NCBI RefSeq assembly: GCF_016765675.1
Contig: NZ_JAESWB010000025.1
Span: 1-64,000, forward strand
Reading direction: 5' to 3'
Length of the DNA: 64,000 bases
DNA from: Neobacillus paridis
Lineage (GTDB): Bacteria; Bacillota; Bacilli; Bacillales; Cytobacillaceae
Shown here: one piece after another, positions 44,973 through 53,023 of the stretch
Layout: every line of letters starts with the position of its first letter
Position numbering within the stretch: the stretch's first letter is position 1
Program-made: the position numbers and the translations under genes
Notes under the pieces: model-generated
Seen by the model: the letters and a program-made list of their open reading frames with translations, nothing else
What the model was told of the DNA's origin: nothing
The model's database searches: none

Positions 44973-45844
44973 TAAAAATTCTATAAATATAGTAAAATAT
45001 ATAAGTGTCGAGTATGATTTTAATTATAAATACGAAAATAGACACGATAGTGAAGATGTCGATTAAAATAAGAAAAAGTGCTTGAAACGTTGGTATAATT
45101 GAGTTTGTTAATTATTTGTTTATTTGATAAAAGTTAATATTAGTGAAATATCGTTAAAGTATTGTGTGACAAGGTATTGAGTTGATTTTGTAGTTAAATG
45201 GGGAAGATATATGGAAATAGTGAATGATGTAAAAACGTTGATATATTAGGATTTGTATCGTGTACTGACGATATGATTTACGATAGATATTTGATATAAA
45301 TAGTTGTATTGATGGTCATATTGATATTTTTATTTTAAGTGTGGAAATGGATGTGCTATGTCCAACCAACGAACATACGTTCATACAAAAAATGTAAAAT
45401 ATCCCCCCATATATTGCTATCAATTGCCTATATAATATTTGTTACACCGTACACACCGCATAATACGATCAACATTACCAACGCTGCAATTCATCAATAA
45501 ATAAAATGTAAAATTTTTGAAAATAATCATAAATGAGCGATTTTTTAAATGTTTAATATAATTAAACTTTTTTGTCGCTAATAACATGGCTGGAATATTT
45601 TAACACTTCAAACTAAACATAATATAAACAATAAGAATAGCATAATACACTAACACTAACACTAACACTAACAATATCATAATACACAACAATAATATAA
45701 ATATATGAACACACTATCAACTAAACATAATCCATACTAAATAAACTAAACATGCACATAATCAATACTATCAAAAAAAGTGTCTGCCATTGTACCCATA
45801 ACCCATATACGCAAAAATAAATAAATGAATATAATCAATATAAC
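44973..45844. other. divergent non-coding region with short direct repeats
   Basis: About 870 bases between the leftward and rightward blocks with no convincing gene. It holds four perfect CACTAA hexamers in tandem (45648-45671), three copies of ACTAAACAT (45612-45620, 45720-45728, 45745-45753), and a pyrimidine/purine-skewed AT-rich stretch around 45600-45840. Candidate functions are a replication origin, repressor binding sites or a leader RNA. None can be decided from sequence alone. Confidence 0.5.
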
Positions 45845-45873
45845 TAGACTATCATATTGCGCAGTAGTATAAT
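45845..45873 (+). promoter_or_regulatory. probable early rightward promoter
   Basis: TAGACT, 17 bases, TATAAT, about 45 bases before the first rightward gene. The -35 matches consensus at four of six positions. Confidence 0.6.
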
Positions 45874-45919
45874 TATAAGTGTGGAAACCAATAAATATTT
45901 TAAGGAGTTGTTACAAAAT

Positions 45920-46417
45920 ATGTCAATTAGGGTTATGAAGCAAACAAAAAAATCCAAGCTATGGAAGGAACTAGTCAATCTAATTTACAAAGGTAGGGAA
46001 CTAACATTTATTGATGGTATCTGGTCAGTAAACGTTAAAGATAACGAATACTTCATTAATTACTTAAAATTGATAGCCAGTTATAATTACATTGAGGAAA
46101 TAAATGAATATGAACACTATTTAAATAATAAATTAATGGAACGTATGAGCATAAATGAAATACGAAAAGAAATAAATATAATTGAACAAATAATCAATAA
46201 GTATGAAAAAATGAATCCATGGCAAAGAAAAGTATTAGCAATATCAAACAGGATCAATCACTGTCATGACTTGATCAACAAATATGAGACAAAACTACTA
46301 GGAATAAAAGAAATAGATAAACGACAATTGTACATTGATGTAATAAAGCAATGCAAAGAAACAATAAAAAAATTTGAAAATATTTTAGTCCAAGAATCCG
46401 CTAATGTAGTAAACTAA
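45920..46417 (+). CDS. helical early protein, unknown
   Basis: 165 residues from ATG 45920 (MSIRVMKQTKKSKLWKELVN...). The frame is open further upstream, but TAAGGAG lies 12 bases before this ATG and the promoter ends just ahead. Almost entirely helical, with long charged coil segments (INEIRKEINIIEQIINKYEK, KQCKETIKKFENIL). First gene of the early cluster. Family not recognised. Confidence 0.55.
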   Translation: MSIRVMKQTKKSKLWKELVNLIYKGRELTFIDGIWSVNVKDNEYFINYLKLIASYNYIEEINEYEHYLNNKLMERMSINEIRKEINIIEQIINKYEKMNPWQRKVLAISNRINHCHDLINKYETKLLGIKEIDKRQLYIDVIKQCKETIKKFENILVQESANVVN

Positions 46418-46457
46418 AGATAGTTAAATAAATATTGATTTTTGGAGGTTATACATT

Positions 46458-46718
46458 ATGAATCTTTTACAAATTAATCAAGCGTTAAAAATTGGTGAAA
46501 GGCTCGGTAATATCATGGAATATATACAATATCTACATGATGGCAGTTACTTGCATAGACATAGAGACTCTATGGACGTCTACTACAACGCTCTAAAAGA
46601 TGCAGTTGAAATAGTTAAATACATGAAAGACAGTCCGTTAGGGATGCAATTGATACCAGACCATGTAAACCTAGAAGAAATATGGAGTAAAGCGGATCAA
46701 GTGAGGGTATCTAAATGA
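46458..46718 (+). CDS. small early protein, unknown
   Basis: 86 residues (MNLLQINQALKIGERLGNIM...) with TTGGAGG upstream. Helical, with a His/Arg-rich stretch (HDGSYLHRHRDSMD). Its stop overlaps the next start (ATGA). Unknown function. Confidence 0.6.
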   Translation: MNLLQINQALKIGERLGNIMEYIQYLHDGSYLHRHRDSMDVYYNALKDAVEIVKYMKDSPLGMQLIPDHVNLEEIWSKADQVRVSK

Positions 46719-46873
46719 ATTGGCAAAATGAATTAGACGAGAAACAATCAGAGCTGGCAGAAATTCAAGCGAAAATTAAGGAATTGAAGCAAATGGAAAA
46801 GGAGTTAAAATCAGAAATAAAAGGAATAGAAAACATGATCATACTAGAAAAAAGCTGGAATAAGGCAGTGTAA
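46715..46873 (+). CDS. small coiled-coil protein, unknown
   Basis: 52 residues (MNWQNELDEKQSELAEIQAK...). A clear heptad pattern of E, K, L and I marks a short coiled coil. Translation is coupled to the previous gene by a four-base overlap. Function unknown. Confidence 0.6.
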   Translation: MNWQNELDEKQSELAEIQAKIKELKQMEKELKSEIKGIENMIILEKSWNKAV

Positions 46874-46920
46874 AAGCTGCTTTATTCCTACAAAAAAATA
46901 TATTAAAAGGAGTTAATCAA

Positions 46921-47259
46921 ATGTTAAAAATAAATATTGAAAAAATAATAGCATCTCTAATTATTATAATTTGCCTTGTATTTGTTACTCTAATAATCTT
47001 TACCAAATGGAATACTACGAACCAACCAGTAAATCCCACAACAGCTCATACTAAAGCTATAGAAACATACGAATATATAATAACCAAAATTGATCCAAGC
47101 GGTTATTATGGTAAAAGTACAAATAATGATACAGGTATATATTTTGTCAATGCAAATATACCAAAAGGGACAATAATACAAACTGGAGACAAAATAAGAG
47201 TATCTTTTCCAAAAGGAGAATGGGACGTTATTACAAATATTGAAAAAATAAATCAATAA
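46921..47259 (+). CDS. membrane-anchored small extracellular protein, unknown
   Basis: 112 residues. One N-terminal membrane segment (ASLIIIICLVFVTLIIFTKW, about 11-31) is followed by a small beta domain with KIDPSGYYGKS, GIYFVNANIPKGTIIQTGDKIRVSF. The pattern is that of an OB- or SH3-like fold outside the membrane. AAAGGAG precedes the ATG. Phage membrane-anchored early proteins often act in superinfection exclusion; this is a possibility only. Confidence 0.55.
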   Translation: MLKINIEKIIASLIIIICLVFVTLIIFTKWNTTNQPVNPTTAHTKAIETYEYIITKIDPSGYYGKSTNNDTGIYFVNANIPKGTIIQTGDKIRVSFPKGEWDVITNIEKINQ

Positions 47260-47274
47260 AAGGAGTTAATCAAA

Positions 47275-47736
47275 ATGAAAAAACGTACAAAATTAGAAAT
47301 GAAATGGATGAAGGAAGATGTCTCAGAATGGCTTGAAAAAACAAATAATGATCCACATGTAGCATGGGACGAATATTGTAAACACTTAATACTGAATAAC
47401 CATCTTAGAAGCCATTATATAAAAGGTAAGGAGGATTTTATAGAAGTATCAAAGGAATTTGATGCAGAAATGAAACGGCAACAGGAAATTAAAGAACAAA
47501 AGGAAATATCTAAACAAAATAAACAAATAATTATCAATTTTATCATGAATCTAAATTTTGAAGAAATGAAAGCAATCTGGAACGAATATAAGAATAATGT
47601 CAGTCAATCCGATAAGCTGGTAATACAAGAAATTTATCTTATGAAATATGATAATTGCTTTGAAGAAAAATATATTGATCAACAAACAATAAACGTATTT
47701 ACTCCGATATATAAGCAATCTTTACAACCTGCCTAA
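47275..47736 (+). CDS. helical early protein, unknown
   Basis: 153 residues (MKKRTKLEMKWMKEDVSEWL...). Helical with a basic start and acidic middle; AAAGGAG upstream, identical in spacing to the previous gene (the sequence AAAGGAGTTAATCAA occurs before both). It ends in a terminator. Not recognised. Confidence 0.55.
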   Translation: MKKRTKLEMKWMKEDVSEWLEKTNNDPHVAWDEYCKHLILNNHLRSHYIKGKEDFIEVSKEFDAEMKRQQEIKEQKEISKQNKQIIINFIMNLNFEEMKAIWNEYKNNVSQSDKLVIQEIYLMKYDNCFEEKYIDQQTINVFTPIYKQSLQPA

Positions 47737-47755
47737 ATGGTAGGTTTTTATTTTG
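47727..47755 (+). terminator. intrinsic terminator of first early operon
   Basis: ACCTGCC / GGTAGGT stem with a five-base loop and TTTTATTTT, overlapping the end of the preceding gene. The following 230 bases hold only the next promoter. Confidence 0.8.
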
Positions 47756-47923
47756 CTTATGATCCAGCCCATATAATATCAATTTTAAGCCTATTTCACC
47801 TTTATAAAATCCTCACTTTAACTTAGGGTATTAGACTATTCGGAACCTGTAAACACTAAAAATGGGCAATTATGAGCGTTTGAAAATAATTTAAATTAAT
47901 TATATAAACATAAAAAATAGTTG

Positions 47924-47952
47924 TTGTATTTTAGTGATCTGTGTTATATAAT
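47924..47952 (+). promoter_or_regulatory. sigma-A-type promoter
   Basis: TTGTAT, 17 bases, TATAAT, 36 bases before the zinc-finger gene at 47988. Confidence 0.7.
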
Positions 47953-47987
47953 TTAATTAAAGATAAGTTAATAAGGAGCGGATAAAA

Positions 47988-48476
47988 ATGTATAAAATTA
48001 AATGCCAAAATTGCAAAGGTCACGGAGTTTTACAACAATTCGCACACGTCGAAAATGGAATTTGTTTTACTTGTAGCGGTTCAGGAATACAAGAGGTTGA
48101 TAAAGAAACTTACGAAAATTATCAAAAACGGATTGAGCGAGATAAGCAAGGTAAATATATCCTTTTCAATAATGGCAATGTAGAATATTACAACTCCGAA
48201 AAACAAATTGAAAAATTATATGGAAACTTCTTTTGCGGTTCATATGGTGAGTATGATTGTAGTGTATCATACAAAGATAAAAATATTGCTTATGGAAAAT
48301 CAGATGAGAATGACAAAGAATTTATAAATGAAGCTAAAAAAATATATAAACAGCGACAAAATGAAAAAATAATTGAACAAATTGTAATTTTCAAAGAAAT
48401 GCTAAAAGGTAAAACTGATCAAGAATTAGTTCAAATAATAAATAATAAAATAAAAGAACTTGAAGGCAGACTCTAA
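47988..48476 (+). CDS. DnaJ-type zinc-finger domain protein
   Basis: 162 residues. The N-terminus has two CxxCxGxG-like motifs (CQNCKGHG and CFTCSGSG, residues 6-37) as in DnaJ cysteine-rich domains, forming one zinc site. The rest is helical and charged and not recognised. Phage proteins of this shape are common in early regions without a defined role. It is a single-gene unit between two promoters. Confidence 0.6.
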   Translation: MYKIKCQNCKGHGVLQQFAHVENGICFTCSGSGIQEVDKETYENYQKRIERDKQGKYILFNNGNVEYYNSEKQIEKLYGNFFCGSYGEYDCSVSYKDKNIAYGKSDENDKEFINEAKKIYKQRQNEKIIEQIVIFKEMLKGKTDQELVQIINNKIKELEGRL

Positions 48477-48588
48477 AATGTTTGTTTTTTTCTTTTGTTA
48501 GGGGGAACAATTTAAAAATTATCTTTTTATGGGAATTGGGACCATAATAATTTTGTCGAAAAGTTAAATAAAAATAATCAAATAAATC

Positions 48589-48617
48589 TTTACGCATAAT
48601 CAAAAATAGGTTATAAT
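48589..48617 (+). promoter_or_regulatory. sigma-A-type promoter
   Basis: TTTACG, 17 bases, TATAAT, about 40 bases before the gene at 48660. The same GTTATAATTTAATTAAAG-type context follows the promoter at 47.95 kb. Confidence 0.7.
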
Positions 48618-48659
48618 TTAATTAAAGTTAAATAAATTCAATATAAAGGAGTATTAAAA

Positions 48660-48896
48660 ATGATCAACTATAAAACACTTTGTCAATGTTTAGCAGATAG
48701 CGAAAGATGTTTAAGAAAGGGTAACTACGGATCAAATAATAATCTTAAAAACATCCTAAAAGGAAGATCAGAGCAATTGGAATATATGAAAAATAATTAT
48801 CCAAACAAATATGATAATTACATCAAAACATTAGATGAAAGATTAAGTAAACCATATGACTTTAAAGAAATAGTTAAGAGTATACCAGCCCAATAA
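48660..48896 (+). CDS. small early protein, unknown
   Basis: 78 residues (MINYKTLCQCLADSERCLRK...). Basic and helical, with three Cys in the first 17 residues. AAAGGAG upstream. It has its own promoter and a terminator overlapping the stop, hence a single-gene transcript. Unknown. Confidence 0.55.
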   Translation: MINYKTLCQCLADSERCLRKGNYGSNNNLKNILKGRSEQLEYMKNNYPNKYDNYIKTLDERLSKPYDFKEIVKSIPAQ

Positions 48897-48912
48897 AAAG
48901 GGCTGGTTGTTT
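48885..48912 (+). terminator. intrinsic terminator
   Basis: CCAGCCC / GGGCTGG perfect 7-bp stem, eight-base A-rich loop, then TTGTTT. Confidence 0.8.
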
Positions 48913-48915
48913 AAT

Positions 48916-49032
48916 ATGTCCAAAATACGTCCAAAAATAGGAAATAGAATTAAATTTGATCTATGGTTTGATACTCAATTTTTTAATAAAGCTTTTTTAT
49001 CTGCTTATGCCGAAAAATATAACCTAAATTAA
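48916..49032 (+). CDS. doubtful small ORF (38 aa)
   Basis: Open frame MSKIRPKIGNRIKFDLWFDT... just after a terminator, with no clear ribosome-binding site. It ends at a second terminator. The sequence could be a decayed copy of a neighbouring small gene. Listed because it fills an otherwise empty stretch. Confidence 0.25.
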   Translation: MSKIRPKIGNRIKFDLWFDTQFFNKAFLSAYAEKYNLN

Positions 49033-49058
49033 GAACCTTAAATAAGGCTCTTTTTCTT
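49032..49058 (+). terminator. terminator-like hairpin
   Basis: AGAACCTTA and TAAGGCTCT pair (one A/C mismatch) followed by TTTTTCTTT. Confidence 0.6.
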
Positions 49059-49203
49059 TATAATTACAAGTATGTGAAAAATAATCATTCTTTGTAACAT
49101 ACTTGTAATTATAAATATATAAATATTAGTTGATATTAATTAATATTGGTGATATACTATGTATAAAGATAGCAAATACATATTTTCCAAGGAGGAAATT
49201 AAA

Positions 49204-49533
49204 ATGAACATGAATCAAATTATTAACGAATTAGAAGAAAACGGATATACATTTACGAATAATGGCAATGAAGCAATTTATATATTTCCAAATGGTCTAA
49301 TGATTGACGGGATGTTTGATTATGGTAATCGTTCCGAGGATCACAGAATGATTGAATGCCTAATGGAATCAGATAGATATGATAATAATTTTTGGGACGA
49401 TGTACACGATCAATTAAAAGTAGTTAGATTAGTACCAGAAACAAAATTCGCTTTAATTTCTAAAGGTCAAGAATTAACAAAAGAACAATTAACACTCATT
49501 GAAAAATGGGGATATGATATAGAAGAGTATTAA
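49204..49533 (+). CDS. conserved-looking early phage protein, unknown
   Basis: 109 residues from ATG 49204; the frame extends to 49159, but AAGGAGGAAATTAAA precedes this ATG. Core FPNGLMIDGMFDYGNRSEDHRMIECLM resembles small proteins found in Firmicutes phages. Alpha/beta, acidic. The first TATAACAG element of the early region directly follows its stop codon. Confidence 0.6.
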   Translation: MNMNQIINELEENGYTFTNNGNEAIYIFPNGLMIDGMFDYGNRSEDHRMIECLMESDRYDNNFWDDVHDQLKVVRLVPETKFALISKGQELTKEQLTLIEKWGYDIEEY

Positions 49534-49605
49534 ATATATAACAGCGTTATAACAAGGGAACATTTTAAAAAAAGTGTTTCCTTAAATAAAAATAAATAAA
49601 TATGC

Positions 49606-49634
49606 CTGAAATATCTAAGTATAAATGATATAAT
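49606..49634 (+). promoter_or_regulatory. probable promoter
   Basis: CTGAAA, 17 bases, TATAAT, about 45 bases before the gene at 49683. The -35 is four of six. Confidence 0.55.
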
Positions 49635-49682
49635 ATCTATAAAGAGTTAAACAAATAAACAATTACCAAGGAGGGAATAACA

Positions 49683-50294
49683 ATGGGAAACAGAGCAATT
49701 TTAAAGGCAAAAGGTAACAATAACAAAGGTGTGTATCTTCACTGGAACGGTGGAAGAGATAGTGTGGAAGCATTTTTAAAATATTGTGAATTAAGGGGAT
49801 TCCGAGAATTTAATGATGATTATGGGATGGCTAGATTTTGCCAAGTGGTAAGCAACTTTTTCGGTGGTGATGGTTTAAGTATTGGTATAACAGACTGCAC
49901 AGAATCACGGGGAGATAACGGAGTTTATATCATAGATGGATGGGAAATTGTAGGAAGGGAAGATTTTGACGGAAGGGAACAACGTTCATATGATTTACAA
50001 GAAATGCTAATTGAAATTGATAAGGCGCAACCAGTAAAACAACAATTAGGAAAATACTTAGAATCTAAAGAAGTTCCAGTTAAAACATTGAAAATCAATG
50101 ATGAAGTACTTTTAATGGATCACACTGGAGTAGTAAATACTTATACAGTGGTAGGATTCGGTGAAGATAAATATGTAAATGGAACAAAAGTTTTAGGAAT
50201 GCCATTTGTAAATAAATATTCAAATAATCAAGGTAGCTATGCAGAAAACATTAATAATTATATTCGGGAAGATTATGTAAGGAAAATAAGCTAA
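49683..50294 (+). CDS. conserved phage protein of unknown function
   Basis: 203 residues starting MGNRAILKAKGNNNKGVYLH. The N-terminal part (YLHWNGGRDSVEAFLKYCEL, then GLSIGITDCTESRGDNGVYIIDGWEIVGRE) belongs to a family often seen in phages and mobile elements of Gram-positive bacteria. The C-terminal 60 residues form a separate beta module (LKINDEVLLMDHTGVVNTYTVVGFGE). AAGGAGGG upstream. Role unknown. Confidence 0.65.
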   Translation: MGNRAILKAKGNNNKGVYLHWNGGRDSVEAFLKYCELRGFREFNDDYGMARFCQVVSNFFGGDGLSIGITDCTESRGDNGVYIIDGWEIVGREDFDGREQRSYDLQEMLIEIDKAQPVKQQLGKYLESKEVPVKTLKINDEVLLMDHTGVVNTYTVVGFGEDKYVNGTKVLGMPFVNKYSNNQGSYAENINNYIREDYVRKIS

Positions 50295-50424
50295 GTTAAT
50301 TCCTTTCAATGGGTTCTATGATCAATCTAAATACTTATAAATTAACATAACAGATTGATTGTAGAATCACTGAAACGAATTAACTAATAACAGCCTTATA
50401 ACAGGCTAATGGGAGGGAAATATA

Positions 50425-50847
50425 ATGAATAAATATGAATTAGTAAAAGTATCCCAAGGAATCATTAGTGAAATTGGATTACTGAACAGAGTACAGGAAG
50501 AAAGTAGAGAATTAATTTTAAATTATCTCGGAAAATTCGGAAGTGAAATTGATGAATTGATTAATAAATTCTACATTATAAATACAAAAATTGCAGATAA
50601 CGGCGGATCACCAGTGCTAAAACATATAATTAGTAAATTATATGAAAGTGATACACTAACAATTGAATTTGCTGAAAACACAACTTGCCTTATGCTAAAA
50701 GATCAAAATAGCAACTTACTTGATCATCAATTCATTAACAAATATCATTTTGAAGATTTAGTAAATGAAAAAGGATTGCCTCACATTGTAAACGAATATG
50801 CAAAGAAACATAATATTGATAAATTTGTATGGGGTGGTGTAGTCTAA
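50425..50847 (+). CDS. early protein, unknown
   Basis: 140 residues (MNKYELVKVSQGIISEIGLL...). Helical N-terminus, beta-containing middle (LTIEFAENTTCLMLKD) and ending WGGVV. Preceded by a small hairpin AGCCT-TATAAC-AGGCT and GGGAGGG. Stop overlaps the next start. Not recognised. Confidence 0.55.
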   Translation: MNKYELVKVSQGIISEIGLLNRVQEESRELILNYLGKFGSEIDELINKFYIINTKIADNGGSPVLKHIISKLYESDTLTIEFAENTTCLMLKDQNSNLLDHQFINKYHFEDLVNEKGLPHIVNEYAKKHNIDKFVWGGVV

Positions 50848-50972
50848 TGATAACAATTAAATACACATACATTGACGGGTACACTATGAAAAATTACTTT
50901 CTCGGACAATATATCAACATTGGACATATAACAGATAACATGCAACAATGCATAAAAGTTGAACAGATTTAA
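50847..50972 (+). CDS. small early protein, unknown
   Basis: 41 residues (MITIKYTYIDGYTMKNYFLG...), starting inside the stop codon of the previous gene (TAATG). Coupled translation supports it being real. No family. Confidence 0.45.
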   Translation: MITIKYTYIDGYTMKNYFLGQYINIGHITDNMQQCIKVEQI

Positions 50973-51061
50973 ACAAATATAACAGGCATTTCACAATAAC
51001 AGTGGACTGCCTGACCAAACAAATTTATAATAAAATTAGGAAAATATAGGAGGTAACAGAA

Positions 51062-51277
51062 ATGAAAGAGCAGTTATTTTTATTATTAAAAGAAAACGGC
51101 AAGAAAATAAATTATGAGTTGGTAGACGTTGAATTCAACAACATTTCAATATTTATAACAGATGGTTTCGGAGTAGACGAAGAAAATTTATTGATCGGTC
51201 AAGAAGGTAAAAAATTCTACAACGTATATGAAGCATATGACTTTTTAAACAATAACAATTTATTGGAGGTTATCTGA
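51062..51277 (+). CDS. small early protein, unknown
   Basis: 71 residues (MKEQLFLLLKENGKKINYEL...). Alpha/beta, acidic; GGAGG upstream. Lies one base before the following gene, so the pair is co-translated. Upstream a hairpin CAGGCA...TGCCTG follows a TATAACAG element. Unknown. Confidence 0.55.
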   Translation: MKEQLFLLLKENGKKINYELVDVEFNNISIFITDGFGVDEENLLIGQEGKKFYNVYEAYDFLNNNNLLEVI

Positions 51278-51278
51278 A

Positions 51279-51998
51279 ATGAAATTCGAAATTAATGGTT
51301 ATAAATATGATCCTCAATTCAATTTTGAAATTAAAGGGTACATCAAATTTATAAAAGATGTAATTCAAAACATCGACAAATCTTTCATTCTTGATGTAAA
51401 CAATCCTAACCTGCTCGGCTCTATTACTACTGACTATCATGAGCGTGAATTGTATCCAGTAGAGAAATTAATTCTCGATAACAGTGATAAAATATATATT
51501 TTTGATAAAATGGAAGACATAGCGATCAAAGACATCGAATGGACAAAAAAACGTAACAAAGATTATGGCTATCAAGTATATGTGAAATACACATTTAAGC
51601 CAGAAATTATTGAAAAAGTTAGAATAGAACTTCTGGAAATATTAGAATTACTCGAACAGAAATTGAATGAATTTACTAAAGCTGAGAAAGTAGAAAAAGA
51701 AGAAAAAGCAGTACGAAAATCACAATATCGACTAGGAAAAATATACCGTGAACAGTACCCAAGAGGTGGGGAAGAAGGAAGGGACGGTTATATAGACGCT
51801 GAAATCATCAATAACAGCAGCGGTGAAAGTATTCGCTTTGTAATGCGTGATGTGTTCGATTTTGGTTGTTATAATTACCCTAAAAGAGTAGAGGGAACTA
51901 AAGAAGTATTTGAACGAAATAACTGGACTGATGAAGAAAAGAAAATTTCTGAATGGCTAAATGAGTTTAGTCAATTTAACGGATATGTGAGAATGTAA
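51279..51998 (+). CDS. early protein of 239 aa, unknown
   Basis: N-terminal alpha/beta part (FEINGYKYDPQFNFEIKGYI), a strongly charged helix near 130-155, then a C-terminal domain with QYPRGGEEGRDGYIDAEIINN and SIRFVMRDVFDFGCYNYPKRVEG. TTGGAGG lies inside the preceding gene. No known family; the C-terminal region is the part most likely to be conserved. Confidence 0.55.
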   Translation: MKFEINGYKYDPQFNFEIKGYIKFIKDVIQNIDKSFILDVNNPNLLGSITTDYHERELYPVEKLILDNSDKIYIFDKMEDIAIKDIEWTKKRNKDYGYQVYVKYTFKPEIIEKVRIELLEILELLEQKLNEFTKAEKVEKEEKAVRKSQYRLGKIYREQYPRGGEEGRDGYIDAEIINNSSGESIRFVMRDVFDFGCYNYPKRVEGTKEVFERNNWTDEEKKISEWLNEFSQFNGYVRM

Positions 51999-52079
51999 AA
52001 ATCTATATAACAGGCAACATTTATAATTGCTGTATTCCTGCGTGTTGCCTGATTATAATTATAGAGGAGGAAATAAAAA

Positions 52080-52204
52080 TGGATGCTATTTTCAGATTTA
52101 ATGTTGATCGTAGAAATGATAACGGAATAGGTGTAAATGCTACTTTAAGCTTACTTGGGGAAGTAAAGATGGATAATACCTTGATCCAAGGACACCCTTT
52201 ATAG
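52080..52204 (+). pseudogene. 41-aa ORF cut short by the tandem repeat
   Basis: MDAIFRFNVDRRNDNGIGVN... has a strong GAGGAGG site and a 9-bp stem hairpin upstream (CAGGCAACA/TGTTGCCTG). It stops at a TAG four bases after the first repeat unit begins (52193). The rest of the original gene is probably lost, with the repeat array inserted at its 3' side. Confidence 0.45.
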
Positions 52205-52386
52205 CACTACTATTTCAATCCCTCATAGGTAAGGTTTGGGCGTCTATAAGACGGATGACGGCACCCTTGATAGCACTACTATTTCAATCCCTCATAGGTA
52301 AGGTTTGGGCGTCTATAAGACGGATGACGGCACCCTTGATAGCCTAACTATTTCAAGTCCTGACTAGGTAAGATCGATGCCATCTT
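52193..52386 (-). ncRNA. candidate repeat-containing small RNA (possible RNA anti-CRISPR)
   Basis: A near-consensus promoter on the minus strand would start a transcript at about 52386, reading through all three repeats in crRNA orientation (repeat ending ATTGAAAT). A short hairpin CCTTG-GAT-CAAGG follows the last repeat near 52180, without a strong T-run. Transcription and function are inferred. Confidence 0.5.
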
Positions 52387-52392
52387 TATGAC
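52193..52392 (-). repeat. CRISPR-repeat-like tandem array (three 69-bp units)
   Basis: Units start at 52193, 52262 and 52331; the first two are almost identical and the third is diverged. Read on the minus strand each holds a 26-base core (AAACCTTACCTATGAGGGAT then TGAAAT at 52281-52306 and 52212-52237; a degenerate copy at 52350-52375). It resembles Bacillales type I-B/III CRISPR repeats that contain CTTACCTATGAGG and end ATTGAAAC. The 69-bp period equals repeat plus spacer. Unlike a true array, the spacers are nearly identical, and each has a CGTCT-ATA-AGACG hairpin. No cas gene is in the window. Confidence 0.75.
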
Positions 52393-52421
52393 AGTATATA
52401 ACATAATTTAAATATTTGCAA
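52393..52421 (-). promoter_or_regulatory. minus-strand promoter for the repeat array
   Basis: TTGCAA, 17 bases, TATACT on the minus strand, pointing into the repeats and against all surrounding early genes. Confidence 0.65.
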
Positions 52422-52445
52422 TTATAAAATTGGAGGTAATTTTAT

Positions 52446-52700
52446 ATGTTGAACAAAAAAGAATTGGTAGAAAGATTATCTGAATTGTATGAGAAGTCAA
52501 AAGGCCAAAAAGGTTTATATTATTATTTCACGTATGATAGACGTAGCGGTGAAGTAAGTGATATTCTCACAAGAGGTGATTCAAATATTTACAATGACTA
52601 TAAACAAATTTTTGGGTTGTTTGGCGGTCATAAGCTCACTGAATCAAAACAAGAATTTATTGACGAAGCTCTAAATGATTTATATTTTGATTTAATGTGA
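52446..52700 (+). CDS. small early protein, unknown
   Basis: 84 residues (MLNKKELVERLSELYEKSKG...). Helical start, then YYYFTYDRRSGEVSDILTRGD and a helical acidic end. TTGGAGG upstream. First intact gene after the repeat array. Family not recognised. Confidence 0.55.
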   Translation: MLNKKELVERLSELYEKSKGQKGLYYYFTYDRRSGEVSDILTRGDSNIYNDYKQIFGLFGGHKLTESKQEFIDEALNDLYFDLM

Positions 52701-52830
52701 AGAATTGGAGGAATTTCACAATATCTGGGTAATCTTCTATAACAGATTGCCTAGATATTACATGCACAAAAATAAACGGCTCTTTTAATAGCTAAATAAA
52801 TTAATATATAAGTGAAAGAGGAGAGTAAGA

Positions 52831-52935
52831 ATGAAAATTAATTTACAAAAGAAGCCAATTAGAAGGGTGGCAACTATAAATATTATTCCTGTATGTGGTC
52901 AATTGAGAAAATCAAGCGTAAACCTTTCAAAATGA
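52831..52935 (+). CDS. small basic ORF (34 aa), possibly truncated
   Basis: MKINLQKKPIRRVATINIIP..., with GAGGAGAG upstream. Very basic and short; it might be the remnant of a longer gene. A strong ribosome-binding site is the main support. Confidence 0.35.
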   Translation: MKINLQKKPIRRVATINIIPVCGQLRKSSVNLSK

Positions 52936-52979
52936 TGCATTCAGTATTAAAATTTCTTGAATTAAATTTTCCATAAATA

Positions 52980-52988
52980 TGGTATAAT
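52980..52988 (+). promoter_or_regulatory. extended -10 promoter
   Basis: TGG-TATAAT without a good -35. A TATAACAG element begins four bases after the -10, near the expected transcription start. Confidence 0.5.
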
Positions 52989-53023
52989 CTATATAACAGT
53001 GAACGTAAAAAGGAGTGGGAGCA

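Noticed and set aside
46990..47256. Leftward 88-residue frame opposite the membrane-anchored protein
   Set aside because: Cys- and aromatic-rich artefact of an AT-rich reverse strand, with no ribosome-binding site; the plus-strand gene has both a good start and a plausible fold.
48916..49032. Confident small gene after the terminator at 48.9 kb
   Set aside because: No ribosome-binding site, and it lies between two terminators; listed only at low confidence.
52193..52392. Annotating the 69-bp repeats as a functional adaptive CRISPR array
   Set aside because: The inter-repeat segments are nearly identical instead of unique, the promoter-proximal repeat is the degenerate one, and no cas genes are present. 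Kept as a CRISPR-repeat-like element.
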